A DNA stretch of 64,000 nt from NCBI GenBank assembly GCA_002946415.1, contig NJPS01000041.1, positions 710,949 through 774,948 on the forward strand, in the 5' to 3' direction. The notes beneath the pieces are model-generated. The model was not told the origin of the DNA, did no database searches, and worked only from the letters and a program-made list of their open reading frames with translations. How positions within the stretch are numbered: the stretch's first letter is position 1; each line of letters begins with the position of its first letter. A program made the position numbers and the translations under genes. Below are positions 33,146 to 44,270 of this stretch, in pieces. The stretch is from Rutstroemia sp. NJR-2017a BVV2 (taxonomy: Eukaryota; Ascomycota; Leotiomycetes; Helotiales; Rutstroemiaceae).

Positions 33146-35080
33146 TTAAATCTTGATATCGGTTATATATATAAAGATAGAAAATTTATTACTAAAGACG
33201 AAATCCTTTCGCCAATATTTGAGATATACTTTAGCAGCTATACTCTCTATAACTTTCTTGTGACCCTCAAAGTATCGGGCTTCCTCATCCTTGTTGTATC
33301 CACAGAATGGCCAAGCAATCCGCTCATGATGGCTCATGGCTTCCCAAATCTGAGTTAATTTTGTATCTTCGAACTTAAACGCGGTTCCACAGAGGCCGTA
33401 CACTCTGCCTAATGGGCATATTCTGTCCGTATTCCAATCTTCAGCATACCATACCATTTACGGACAGCTCAGCCACGATGGCCGGAGCTCACTGACCCAG
33501 TCCCACGTTTTCATGACAGATTAGCCTTGGCCACCTTTGGGCACAGCATGCACGCAGCCTTGCATTTCATACGCTGTATGAGCGACCAGTCGATTGACGG
33601 CAATGTCGATGGGTATCTCCAGGTAAGTAGACTTGGTTGGATCTTTCAGGAATGAGGAGAAGGCCAATTTAACAGGGGGCATGGCGAGGGCCATGGCGTA
33701 AAAGGTTGTAACGGGACAAGAGCCAGGAAGCTCAAAGAATGGAAACGGATGTTCTTGCGCGGGTCCAACGGAGCAGGGACGGAAAATGAGAAGCTTGTCT
33801 TTCGTGCCATTCTGCTCAAACTTCCTTAGAAGCAACCGCTCCGTCAAATTTTTGGCATAACTGTACGAATTGTAGAATTGGACCTTTTTGCACTCAGTTG
33901 TTGTGCCAGAAGTCTCCAGCTCCCCCAGAAGCTCATCCAAGGAACATGAAGTGTTTGGAATCTGGTGTATGTCTTCAGACACGACTGCATCTGCGCCAAC
34001 AAGAAACCCATCGGCATTTTTTTGCAAGAATATGCCCGAATAAGAGGTAGATATGTATACAAACTTGACCAGCTTTGGACAGGTCAAGGCTAGGTTTGCG
34101 ACTATCAACGAGCCGTGGACGATTGATGGCGCTACTTTTGATTAGGCTGCGCAAACGGAGCTCCGTGGTACTACCACTTAGGTTCAAGGGGATCCGCGGA
34201 TTAATCCAGACTGGAGCGGATTTTGGCGATTTCTAAGTAGTACTACTACGGATAATCCGCAGATATCCGTAGTAGCTCCTGAAATCCAGCGGGTATCTGT
34301 GAATCCGCCGGTTTTCCAGGATTTCCAAGTAAAAGTGGGGATTTGACAGCCTAAAAAAAAGTATATCCTTAAAAAGTTTAAGGTTTGAGCCTTAAGCTTA
34401 AGGTTTTATACTAACCCTTATACTAATCATAAAAGTTATACAGCTATTTATACATTTTTATATATTTTATGTACGGATTTCCAGGATTTCTAATAATCCA
34501 CGGATTTCCGGATAGTGGCTGGATAATCCGCGGATAATCCGTTTTAGGCCGGAGCGGATTCTCTCTCAAACGGATATCCAACAGAGCGAAAAACTAAGGG
34601 GCGCCCCTCCGCGGAGCGGAGCAGATCAGGATATCCGGACGGAGCGGATTATTTGTGCGCAGCCTACTTTTGATAGCGGCCAAGTGAGGTTGATTGTTGA
34701 TGCAGCGTGTACAAAAATAATGGCTTTATTACGCACGGTTTAAAGATCCTCGCTTTTCAGCCCACAATTCGGAATCGTAATGTCTCCGTCAAAGACGACG
34801 ATCTTGCCAGAGTTGCACAGGTCTTGAACGACCGACGCGGGCAAAATGGATTTCCAAACGTTCCACAGACGTCTGCTTTCATTGTTAGAAAAGGCCAACG
34901 TACAACGACTACTGTGACGTACTCTTCACCACCTCGCGCGAGGGCATAGACGCGGAAGACGGTAGTTGACCGTATGAGCCGGCTAATATAGGCCGTACCA
35001 AACATGCCCGTTGCGCCGGTGACAAACACGCGTTGGCCATCGTAGAAACGGACGATGGTGCCGTAACTGCTTGAAGACAT
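33146..35080 (-). pseudogene. Fatty-acyl-CoA-reductase-like (male-sterility, NAD_binding_4) protein, pseudogene split by a MITE
   Basis: From an ATG at 35080 the minus strand reads GQRVFVTGATGMFGTAYISR, the Rossmann Gly-rich loop of the FAR family. A one-base frameshift lies near 34890 (WPF / SNNESRRLWNVW). A TAA at 34740-34742 replaces a probable CAA in SEDL*TVRN. VHAASTINLTWPLSKV is then cut by a 524-bp element and resumes as APSIVHGSLIVANLA. KFVYISTSY and the YxxxK-type NSYSYAKNLTERLL follow, with the sterile domain at the end (MSHHERIAWPF). Further stops lie near 33521 and 33460. FARs make alcohols or aldehydes from thioester-bound acyl chains and occur in fungal metabolite clusters. Confidence 0.87.
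34143..34666. mobile_element. hAT-type MITE, 524 bp, with 8-bp target-site duplication
   Basis: Ends are TAGGCTGCGCAAA (left) and TTTGTGCGCAGCCTA (right), inverted copies of each other with one extra base. The element is bounded by CTTTTGAT at 34135-34142 and 34667-34674, an exact 8-bp duplication, as hAT transposases make. It interrupts the FAR-like gene, and the flanking coding frame rejoins if the element and one repeat are removed. The interior has no ORF: many ATCCG/CGGAT words (often GGATAATCCG palindromes) lie near both ends around an AT-rich core (about 34340-34480). It must have been mobilised by a transposase elsewhere. Confidence 0.92.
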
Positions 35081-36341
35081 GGCAGGGGAGTGTGAATGGT
35101 TTCCTATGAATCAAGGCTTTGTCATCAAATTTTGAAGATATTGGAGCATGAAATATGGGAGCATGCATCTCCGTCTTTATAGTAGCATTTAAAGGATAGC
35201 CGTACATGATCCGAGGCAAAAGCATCTATCAAGCTTTTACCACCTAGGTTTCCCAAACCCAAGGCGCGTGGTTTCTGAACCCGGCAATTGCCTCGGGTAA
35301 GCTGATCGACTCCAGCGCAGCTGTGAATGCAACCACATCAATCATTCAGCAGAGGAAAATTTCTCTGAGGTCATGAATTCGACTGCCTGCATAATTTGTG
35401 TTGCCTTCATGACGTGGACACAGGTTTCCACGGGCACTGGTCATGCTAAATTCCGGGGAATGATAGGTCCGCAGGCGGGCTGGTATTAATCCAACCCACC
35501 TCGGTCTGGACTATCGAATCCAAATGTCTTGAGTAGCAGACCGGTCAGAATCTATGATGAGATCGCACATCACACGTGTCTTCAACAAAATACCACGAAT
35601 GCTGACATCTGTTTCAAGTTATCGAATGCTTAACTCTGTGGATAATTCTTGTTGTCGGGGAAGGGAACAAAAAAGAAAAAGAAAAAAGCACTTTACAGCT
35701 GAATGCTGCAATTCACCAGTGTAGATTCCGGTATCCACGATGGTAGCAGGAACCCGGTCTGATGTCATGCAGCTGCCCACTGGAGCTGAAATTCTCTGAT
35801 AACAAGGTCGTAGATGGGGTCATGCATGATGGTGCGTTGCCCAAATAACCATCGACCACACGGATACGGTTGCATGATTCCGCGATCGCCAGCTTCATTA
35901 CGCGTATATTATATGCAGCTGCCTAAAGGAAACCACGATGCGAGTCAAATGTAACATCTTTCCGGTAAATTATGGGTGTACGTGAGATTTTGAGCTGAGA
36001 ATGCATTTGTATTGTATTGATCTATCTGAAGAGCTAAGATACAGAGAAAAGGAGAGGGTTTATATCCTCAACATTGTGGCAAAAAGAGGTCTATATCGAC
36101 GCTAATCGACGTCGGAGCATCCAACGGATCAGCAGCATTCGTCGGAATTGGACTGCATCCGAATGCCCTCATTTTGTAGTGTCCAGATTCTCATAGTGTG
36201 GGAAGATACGTCCAGAACAGGCAAAAAAAGTTAAATGCGACGCTTCCTCGTCATCACAAGTATCTTGTTGCTACGATGAACAGGTAACAGGCAGCTGTCA
36301 CTTTCGTGCTTGTTCAACCAAGTCTCTGCACATCCGGAACA
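35081..36341. other. Intergenic region
   Basis: About 1.26 kb between the divergent FAR-like and P450 pseudogenes. An A-rich run (35667-35690) is the only notable composition. No gene or motif is supported. Confidence 0.5.
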
Positions 36342-38349
36342 TGTCTGGCCTTCTTTATCTGGCGTTAGAGTTGCTGTCGGGCCTTCACCATTTCGTTTTC
36401 CGATGGTGGCGCCCTGCAGCTGTTCCGTTGCTGCCCCGGCTCATTACCTGTTTGGCATGCATTGGCGTGTACCGAGGTTGATGACATTGAGGAACTTTTG
36501 GTCCGTACCAAGCTCATCTCATTCAAAAGTGTATTTCTCCCTTCTGTCCAGGATCCCTGGACCAAGATTGGCCGGTAAGAGATTTTAACCCTCGTCATGG
36601 CATTGATGGACTGATGCGTACGCGCCCCTTAAGCCCTTACCTGTTTATATGAGGGATACTATGAAGTATGGCGATGAGGCGTGTACTTCTTACGCATTGC
36701 CGAAATGCACCGAGAGTACGGCCCCATTGTCAGAATCACTCCTCGCGACGTGCACTTTGCCGATCCAGAGCTCCTGGACACTTTGCACCCAGTAAGCGGA
36801 AGAAAGATTGATAAGCCTTCTGTGTATGCACTCATAACTGGATGTAAGCCACGCTCATACCCCCTTTTCCCCCTCCAAATCGGGTCGAGGACTGATGACA
36901 GCAGCCCCTTGCTCAGTCGTATCGACTACTCACCATGAGCTCCATCAGCAACGCCGTCAGGCCTTGAATTCCTTCTTTTCGACAGCAAGCATCCATAAAT
37001 TCGAGCCTATTATGAAAAAGTATCTAAATAGGATGATGTCAAGACTGGATGTGTCAGCGCATACAAACAGCATTGTCAATATTCACAATGTCTTCAAAGC
37101 TGCCACCAGTAATATCATCACAAGATACGCCTTCGACAACTCTTTCGACTACCTCCTTATGCCTGATTATGGCCAGGCCTACTTTAATGCGACCCAAAAA
37201 CTTTCTCCTTCTTACGCACCTCTGTGTACTGATCCCCTGGGTTTATCCCTTGATACAGAATTCGCCTGATTAGCTCCTCCGAACCTTGTTCCAAGTCTCA
37301 GCAAGATACGAGACAGGCAGAATGTTAGTCCCCCAACTCTTGTCCATGCCTTCCACTTCACAGTCGATGGTGTCGTTTTATTATGGAATTTAGTGGTGGA
37401 TGGACCAAATTCATACACTTCGAAATTCGTCCGATTCTCGGCCCCTGAACGCTGAAGGAAAGCATATTTGGAGGCATCCTCACGAGTAAATTGCCGGCCG
37501 AAGAAAAGAGCGACTACCGCATTGCAAACCAATCCCAGCTTGTAGTCATTGCGGGAGAGGGTGCAACAGGTTCGCATGTGTTTTTCTGTGGTCTAGATCC
37601 TCGTCTGTCTACTTACGCGACAGCTTCACAGCATGGAGTCTTCACGCCGCACTATTTGAAATCTTCAGCTACCCAGACGAGTTTGAGAAGCTGAGAGAGG
37701 AGCTTTCTCACGTTGAGCTTGATCGCAACGGCCTACCTTCCCTGTCGCAAGTGGAAGGCCTACCGTATCTTGGCGCCGTGGTCCAGGAAGCGGTGCGGTT
37801 ACACCCAGGTGTTCTAACCCGACAGATGCGCATCTTACCGGAAGTGCCGATCACGTATACCGACAAAACGACCGGAAAGGTCCCACCTCGGTTCATCACA
37901 AGCATGACACCGCATGTGACGCATCAAGACCCGAACGTATTTCCAGATCCTCAAGAGTTCCGACCACAGCGCTGGATCGACGATCCCAAGCTGGACCGGT
38001 ACTTTCACGGCTTCGCGCGAGGGAGTGGGAGCTGCGTAGGGTATGTGCCTCATCCAGACCTGACCACGAAAAAGCTGTTGGGTTGTGCAGATGCTAAATA
38101 GCTTCTCCAATTAGAATGATACTTGCGCGTTGCGAAATAGCCCTTGTGATTGCCACCCTGGTTCTTAGGTACGACTTGTATAATGGACAGGGTGGTCTCA
38201 CCATGGAATTACATGATACCGAGCGAGCACGAGATGTCGATGCAGACAGCGATTACATTATTCCCATTCTTACCTCGGGCAGCACCGGTGTGCACGTCAG
38301 TTTAGAGCATGAAGTGGATTCGATTGCTAAGAGAGATAAGCATGGTTGA
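36342..38349 (+). pseudogene. Cytochrome P450, pseudogene
   Basis: Pieces of a membrane-anchored fungal P450 in order: a hydrophobic start (MSGLLYLALELLSGLHH); FSLLSRIPGPRLAG (the Pro-rich hinge, about 36530-36580); MHREYGPIVRITPRDVHFADP; QQRRQALNSFFSTASIHKFEPIM (helix C region); EKLREELSHVELDRNGLPSLSQVEGLPYLGAVVQEAVRLHP (helix K ExxR region, about 37680-37810); DPQEFRPQRW; and the haem loop FARGSGSCVG (38040). After an intron the last exon reads ILARCEIALVIATLVLRYD. Frame changes near 36480, a stop at 37268 where PDW is expected, and stops in the helix I region make it non-functional. The haem Cys and K-helix ExxR are still present. Substrate unknown. Confidence 0.85.
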
Positions 38350-39526
38350 GAGCGATGCTGGCCGTAAAGGTGGTCTCCTCGATGTTCGCGATAAGAGGTG
38401 TTGCAGAGAATGTTGGTTCGAATCAAGGTTCCCGGGTTTTGGCGGGGTGATAATGAACGTGTCGGCAATTGCTTAATTAGCCAGAGCGAGTGGTAGGCGA
38501 CCCGTATTTACGCGCCCGGATGCCCAAATAGAGTAGCGCACTCGGTGCCCAATCTTGGTTCACAGGTACGCCTTACAAGTAGTCCCCAAACGAATACCGA
38601 ATCTGTCCAACTAAGCTCTTTTAATCGAATAAAGAATTCAAAGAATACTTCTGGATCTTCAAAAAGTTGTGGCCGGTACCACGCTCTCTAGAAGCAGAGT
38701 CGCTGACTCTGTTGAATGATGTTCATAATTTGCAGAGTATTTGCAGAGTGTTGCTATGGATACACGGATTGATGAAGGAGATACAGCTGGTTTTTATACT
38801 GTACCCCTCAGTGGGTATCACGGTTGAGCGATCAGTAAATATATCTCTTGCGGGACCTATATAACCACGTGTACAATTGGGTCCGAATCGTCACATATCC
38901 CGACTTTCTCAGCTTGGATAGGTTGCGGGAACCAAACACTCCAGCATCCACCGTGTGAATTTATTCCTGTTTGTTTCTGTGTACCAGCATGTTGGACGCC
39001 GCTCCTTGCCTATCCTAGGATCAAACTCGACGATCCCCGTGGGGAGGTTCATCACGATTCTTAGCCGGACTGGAATACGACCTAGCTTTGGAGTTTAAAT
39101 TTTTGCAGGTTCGGCGGCGTAACACTTAAAGGTATAAATGCTTATAGGCTTAAATGGTTATAGTACTTAAAGTAAGAGTAACTTGTACTTGATTCAACTG
39201 TTCTACTGAGCTATTTACGATAGGAAGGACCTTTGAATAGGCCTGTTGCCGTTGCCACGGGCCTTGAAAAACCTAATCGATCACTACGTCGCCTCAGAAA
39301 GTATGTGGGGGTATAGCCCCACATACCCCGCCCGCTATAGTGGTTCCAACAAAAAGGCCTCCGAACCCATTATAATAGCACGTAACGGCCTAAGTATTTG
39401 AATTTACCCCACAGGTAGACTTTGGCTTGGTTTGTATATTTATACCCTGCTTTCGCCCGTGAATACCATACTGGTTATACATGGTACAGATTTAATTCGA
39501 TCACGACTTAGGGTTTACCTTTCAAC
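38350..39526. other. Intergenic region
   Basis: About 1.2 kb with no supported gene (a 65-codon frame at 38667-38864 is not convincing). It contains a perfect 10-bp hairpin at 39301-39326. It includes the promoter of the sugar transporter. Confidence 0.5.
39301..39326. repeat. Perfect hairpin: 10-bp arms, 6-nt loop
   Basis: GTATGTGGGG, then GTATAG, then CCCCACATAC: arms at 39301-39310 and 39317-39326 are exact inverse complements. No T-run follows. It may be part of an old inserted element. Confidence 0.9.
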
Positions 39527-41426
39527 ATGAGTGACAGGATTCACTCTTGGAATGTTGTCCACAAGCTGGAGAAGAGGCAGCTTCTTGTTGCGATTAATTG
39601 TATCGCGGCATTGTCGATTTTGTTCTTTGGATATGACCAGGGAATGATGGCGGGAGTGAACAACGCCGAGGATTATGTTAAGCTTATGAAGTTCGGATAT
39701 ACGAACATGGAAAATGGCGAAGCGACTGTGGTCGTCACCAATTCTCTACTGCAAGGCGGAATCGTGGCTGTCTATTACCTTGGGACATTATGCGGTGGTC
39801 TTTTCGGTGGATGGCTGGGAGACCGCATGGGTAGAATCAAGTCCATTGCAGCTGGTGCTATTTGGGCGATCGTGGGTGCGAGTCTGCAGTGCTCAGCCCA
39901 GAACCATGACTGGATGATCTGCGGTGAGTGATGTTTACCAGCAGCAACTGTTTCAGGGCTAAGACTTGATAGCCCGGTTTGTCAACGGAATCGGCACCGG
40001 AATCTTGAACGCCATCGTCCCGGTCTGGGCCACAGAGACGGCAGAGCACACCTCACGAGGCCAATTTATTGCGATCGAATTTACATTGAATATCTTTGGT
40101 GTTGTTCTTGCCTATTGGTTGGAGTTGTACGTTAATTCTACGTAAATTCTACGTATCATCCATATCCATCTACTAATTGCACTCTAGTGGCCTGTCATTC
40201 ATCGATGAGGGAAGGTCTCCTTTCCGTTGGAGATTCCCTATTGGGTTTCAAATTGTGTTCCTCTTAGTTCTCTTCTCTGCCGTTTGGTTCTTCCCCGAGT
40301 CCCCTCGCTGGCTAGTCAAGGTCGGTCGCGAGGAAGAAGCTCGATACATCCTGCAGCGCCTTCGTGGGAGTAATCCAGAGGATCACGTCCGTGCCGAGAC
40401 AGAATTCCTGGATATCCAAGCCATCGCTGAAATGGAAAAGACAGTCGTTCGCGGCAATTCGTATCTTTCGATGCTGTTTGGCTATAAATCTGGGGATCTC
40501 CACATTGGCCGTCGCGTCCAACTTGTTATCTGGCTGCAGATTATGCAGGAGTGGGTAGGCATTGCTGGTGTCACTGTTTATGCTCCAACAATTTTCAGTA
40601 TAGCAGGGTTTGATTCAACAAAGAGTCAGTGGATTAGTGGTTTGAACAATATCTTCTACATGGTATGTGCAAAGATATCTAGGGGAGGCCATGAGCAAAT
40701 CATTGACATCTTTTCCAGTTTGCCACACTTATCTGTGTCTTTACTTTGGACCGCATTGGCCGGCGATGGACTTTGTATTGGGGCTCAGTTGTTCAAGGCA
40801 TTGCAATGTTCCTGGCTGGTGGATTCTCTCGCCTCGCTATCAACGCCAAGGCAGCCGGTGATGCGGGTCACGCTTCCTCATACGGTGCAGCCGCAGCTTC
40901 CATGATCTTTATATTCACTTCGACTTTCGGAGCGACCTGGTTGACAGTACCTTGGCTGTACCCTGCTGAAATCTTCCCATTGGCTGTGCGTGCTCGTGGA
41001 AACGCGTGGGGAGTTGTTGGCTGGAGTATTGGAAACGGATGGCTGGTTAGTGCAACATCCGGACATGTCTTTCGCATGCTAACGAGCTTCTAGACCCTGT
41101 TGTGTCCCGTCATGTTCAGTGCGATCGGCGAGAAGACACTTTATGTATTCGCCGCGAGTAACGTCATCACCATTCCGATGGTCTGGGCTCTGTACCCCGA
41201 GAGTAATCAACGTACCCTGGAAGATATGGACTTATTGTTTGCGGCCAAGACACCTTGGACCTGGGATGCAGAGAAGACCTTTGCTCGTCTAAAAGCCGAG
41301 AATCCTGGTCTGGTCCAGGCAGTTAGTCGCAGGGGCAGTATAGACCCGGAGACGGGCAAGGTGTTGGTGGCCGCAGCAAAGGGCAATGGAAATGCGACAT
41401 CTGCCGATCACGTGGGTAACGCATGA
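39527..41426 (+). CDS. MFS sugar transporter, 5 exons
   Basis: Exons 39527-39923, 39973-40126, 40188-40662, 40719-41045 and 41094-41426 join in frame to 561 aa. Sugar-porter signatures are all present: FFGYDQGMMAGV in TM1, GGWLGDRMGR (motif A), RFVNGIGTGI, FPESPRWLVKVGREEEA (the PESPR motif after TM6), MQEWVGIAGVTVYAP, LDRIGRRWTL (second motif A) and YPAEIFPLAVRARG. It takes up a hexose, pentose or related sugar through the plasma membrane by proton symport; the substrate is not predictable. It is the only clearly intact gene between about 31 and 43 kb, which stands out among its decayed neighbours. Confidence 0.93.
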
Positions 41427-41683
41427 GTTCAGCGTTGAGCGAATAGTCTGTCGATTTGGTTGCATCTAGATATGAAGCAGCACTGTGGTCCGGCACGCCC
41501 CCGACCATGCTCGGTTACCTCTATGAGTGCGCCACATAATCGCCAAGGAAATATAGATTAATCGAGATCCGTTATTGGGCAAAGCGAGACAAGGGCGTCA
41601 GAAAATGGAGACTACCTCCGGTATGGCTGCTGACACTGATGGAACCGAGTATGAGTAATCAAGTCAAATCAATTACCTGCCTC

Positions 41684-41694
41684 TATATATAAAA
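41684..41694 (+). promoter_or_regulatory. TATA box candidate of the truncated enoyl reductase
   Basis: TATATATAAAA, 46 bp upstream of the ATG at 41730. The promoter and first exons appear preserved although the rest of the gene is lost. Confidence 0.45.
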
Positions 41695-41729
41695 GCAAGA
41701 GCACCGATATTTGGTCAATAACATTAACA

Positions 41730-41985
41730 ATGTCCAACGTCGCATCTTGGTTGCTCTCCCAAAGGGCCTATGTTCAGGTTGCCCCATCGGACATGCCAAA
41801 GCCTCAGTCAGGGGAAATTGTTATCAGGGTATGCATCGCTCTGTTTATATTGCTGAATTAACTGCACCGTAGCTGTAAACTGATCTATTTCTTAGAATCA
41901 AGCCGTTCCACTTCATCCGGGTGATTGGAAACTAGCCAAGGGAATCATTCCGATACCACTCAAGTACCCAACAGTATTGGGGAGT
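41730..41985 (+). pseudogene. Zinc-type dehydrogenase/enoyl reductase, 5' fragment
   Basis: Two exons (41730-41828 and from 41896) encode SNVASWLLSQRAYVQVAPSDMP...GEIVIRNQAVPLHPGDWKLAKG...PLKYPTVLGS, the N-terminal GroES-like part of the medium-chain reductases that act as stand-alone enoyl reductases in fungal polyketide clusters. At VLGS the family continues DVAG, but here similarity ends at about 41985 and a stop follows at 42012-42014. The Rossmann and catalytic parts are absent. About 140 bp further begins the 3' half of an unrelated regulator, so a deletion or rearrangement breakpoint probably lies between 41985 and 42129. Confidence 0.78.
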
Positions 41986-42128
41986 ATGACTCAACCAATG
42001 TTTTCCAATTGATGCGGCTCATTTGGATGGTGCGAGGTACCGTACTATATCAAGCCTCTATCTACTAAGTCATCAGGTAATTATCATTATGGTTTTGGAA
42101 TGTAGCCAATGGCTGACATATTTTCAAG

Positions 42129-42813
42129 TGCGTGATTATCGCTGTTCGCCCGGTGTTGTTCTCACTTGTAGAAAAGAGGCTGGCTACATCGGTAAACCTT
42201 GAATTTTCCGCTGCAGTCAAATCGTTACTACGTATGGGCGTAGAATCTGCAACTAGCTCTCTGAAAATTCTCCAGTCACTTAGATCTCGGCATCTACTTG
42301 GTAAGACATTAAGCCGCAGTAAAGAATTATAGAGAATGACTTTTACTAGATATCCTATTCTTATCCGATTTAGACTCAACCTTATCTGCTGCAGTTATGC
42401 TGGTCATGGTAGATATTATTGAACCATCTCGACCAGAATGCTCGTGGGGTATCGAAAAGAGTACCAGCCTTTTTGATTGTATCAATGCCCGAGGGAATGT
42501 TCCTGCAAGTCGTTACAAGAAAACCTTGATGGATCTTGTTGATTTCCGGGATCGGATTCGGGGGATTCCTCTCACGGCGAATGCTGAAGACGCGTTCCAT
42601 AACACTACCGATCACCATGAACCGGTGTCAGGAGTTGTGCATAGGGAACAGCAGACGCATTTTCCAAGTGATGGAATCATTGGAGGAGATATGTTCAGGC
42701 TAGATCCTGATATGTTACAATCAGCCATCGACGGCCTAGATTTTGTACTCAATGCTAATGGCTCACAGATGGCTTTAGGCGATGACTGGCTTTGGAGCGA
42801 GGATCATTCATAG
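42129..42813 (+). pseudogene. Fungal Zn-cluster transcription factor, C-terminal fragment
   Basis: Two exons, about 42129-42300 and 42350-42813 (GTAAGA donor, in-phase), read IIAVRPVLFSLVEKRLA...ATSSLKILQSLRSRHLLDILFLSDLDSTLSAAVMLVMVDIIEP and continue to DDWLWSEDHS. The 'IIAVRPVL' and the following helices match the C-terminal part of the fungal regulatory middle-homology domain of Zn2Cys6 activators. The DNA-binding Cys6 cluster and most of the regulatory domain are missing, so it cannot be a functional activator. It may be the relic of the pathway-specific regulator of the decayed cluster around it. Confidence 0.72.
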
Positions 42814-42967
42814 CTGAAATTATATGAGCCCACTCTTAACACTGTATTTAATATTGCTTCAGATCTTCCGACTCTTACTTATAGATTGTGACCCATTGTC
42901 TGCGCCCTTTCCTCATCTGACTGCCTTTTCAAATTTTGCAGAACGTGCTTTTATATCTTAACACCTC

Positions 42968-43234
42968 TCAATACCTCATGAAAATAAAGGGAATTACACA
43001 CATGAACAGACTTAGGAACCCAAATGTTGAGCAAGCCCAGGCAACTCCTAAACCATCAAAGATAGGCCGCGCAACAAGTACTAAGGCTGCTCCAACAATC
43101 CTACGGCAACAACTACTAGCCGCCATTGCGCTTGCAGCAAATACGCCATATTGATCTGCAAGATAGTTCAAAATAGAGATGAAAACTAGCACAAAGCCTA
43201 TACCGAAAGGTATGCCTGCTATTGAGGGAACAAG
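42968..43234 (-). pseudogene. MFS transporter (DHA1 type), C-terminal fragment
   Basis: The minus strand from 43234 reads LVPSIAGIPFGIGFVLVFISILNYLADQYGVFAASAMAASSCCRRIVGAALVLVARPIFDGLGVAWACSTFGFLSLFMC and ends VIPFIFMRY at a TGA (42968-42970). This is the last three membrane segments of the polyamine/multidrug DHA1 family (YLxDxYxxFAASAxAA, GVAWACS). Nothing of the first nine segments is found upstream (above 43240), so it is a 3' remnant of 89 codons. Confidence 0.8.
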
Positions 43235-43530
43235 CTAGTGTATGTTATCCCTTGCTTTCCAACCTAGTCAAAAAAGACCGACAAGATACGATGCGCCTTC
43301 CTGACTATGATTTCCTCTCCTTGGGCTTATCAATTGGGGATGATATAGAGATTTAAGAACAACTTTAAAATTCTAAATTAGAGAGCCAAATCTAAGTATA
43401 AAGAGAAAGTAGCTCTTTATATAGCCCTTTGAGGGGAATAGTGGCCTGAGAGCCAAGGCATTCAGCAGCCGGGCCTCAATGTGGGGTTACACACACTGGC
43501 AGAGATAATAAACGAGTGTGGAATTGCTAA

Positions 43531-43595
43531 TACTACTACTACTATCATCACCACCACCACCACTACCACTACCACCACTACCACTACTACCACTA
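43531..43595. repeat. ACT/ACC trinucleotide microsatellite
   Basis: About 65 bp of mixed TAC, ACC and CAC triplets on the + strand with few interruptions. It creates a short artificial Pro/Leu-rich frame. Confidence 0.9.
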
Positions 43596-43905
43596 ATATC
43601 GGTTAGAGCTTTCGTGACATTTCTCATGATACTCCGGAAAATGGATAACAAGTTTCGACCCCAAGTATATACTGTTCCAGTACAATGCCAAATGACTCTA
43701 GAAGTCTACTAATATAACATGACAGGTCTCCCATTCCCAGAGCATATAGGAAGCTTAACAATTAACAACCTTCATCGACCACCGGCCCATCAACGAGAGG
43801 CATTGATTAAGACGATCTGTACCATAATGGCTGGTTACACCGCTGCAGCCTTTGTTTGCATAGGTCACGACTATCAAAAGCAAGTCAGTCAATGACTATA
43901 TAATG

Positions 43906-44151
43906 CTAGTAGCATTGTAGAGTAGTCAATTCCTTACATGTGCAGCCTTGTGGCATATTTTTCAACACCACGCCATAGTCTGTATCATAGAAAGTATAGC
44001 AGTCGCCAGAGTAAATTGTTCGTGTTGGACCTCCCCCGTCCGTGCAGGTTGTTGTGGAGTGTTTCACGATATCAACTAGCTGAGCAGCGGAAGATGTGTT
44101 TAGAAAAGCACAGAGGGCGATGGCGACAGTGTTGATCTTGTTGAGGAGCAT
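43906..44151 (-). CDS. Small secreted Cys-containing protein, effector-like
   Basis: 81-residue frame on the minus strand. It has a clear signal peptide (MLLNKINTVAIALCAFLNTSSA) and a mature part of about 59 residues with five Cys (TTCTDGG, SGDCYTF, GCTC, LQC). A TATA box lies upstream at 44263-44270. No family is recognised. Size, secretion signal and Cys content are those of candidate effectors or other apoplastic proteins, but function cannot be claimed. A good donor sequence (GTAAGG) occurs at the GCTC site, so a splice variant with a different C-terminus is possible, which would also change the odd number of Cys. Confidence 0.6.
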   Translation of the reverse strand: MLLNKINTVAIALCAFLNTSSAAQLVDIVKHSTTTCTDGGGPTRTIYSGDCYTFYDTDYGVVLKNMPQGCTCKELTTLQCY

Positions 44152-44262
44152 GTTGAGAGTTGGTTTGAGATGAGGTTTTGTTTGTTGGTTTAAGCTGTGT
44201 AGAAGCTGATGGAGATGATATGTGAAGGAGCTGATGGAGATGAAATGATGGAATTGATCGAG

Positions 44263-44270
44263 TATTTATA
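44263..44270 (-). promoter_or_regulatory. TATA box candidate of the small secreted protein
   Basis: On the minus strand TATAAATA, about 112-119 bp upstream of the ATG at 44151. Confidence 0.5.

Noticed and set aside
38405..38430. tRNA-like GGTTCGAATC
   Set aside because: No D arm or acceptor stem can be folded around it.
43531..43712. Pro/Leu-rich frame over the trinucleotide repeat
   Set aside because: It is created by the microsatellite and has no other support.
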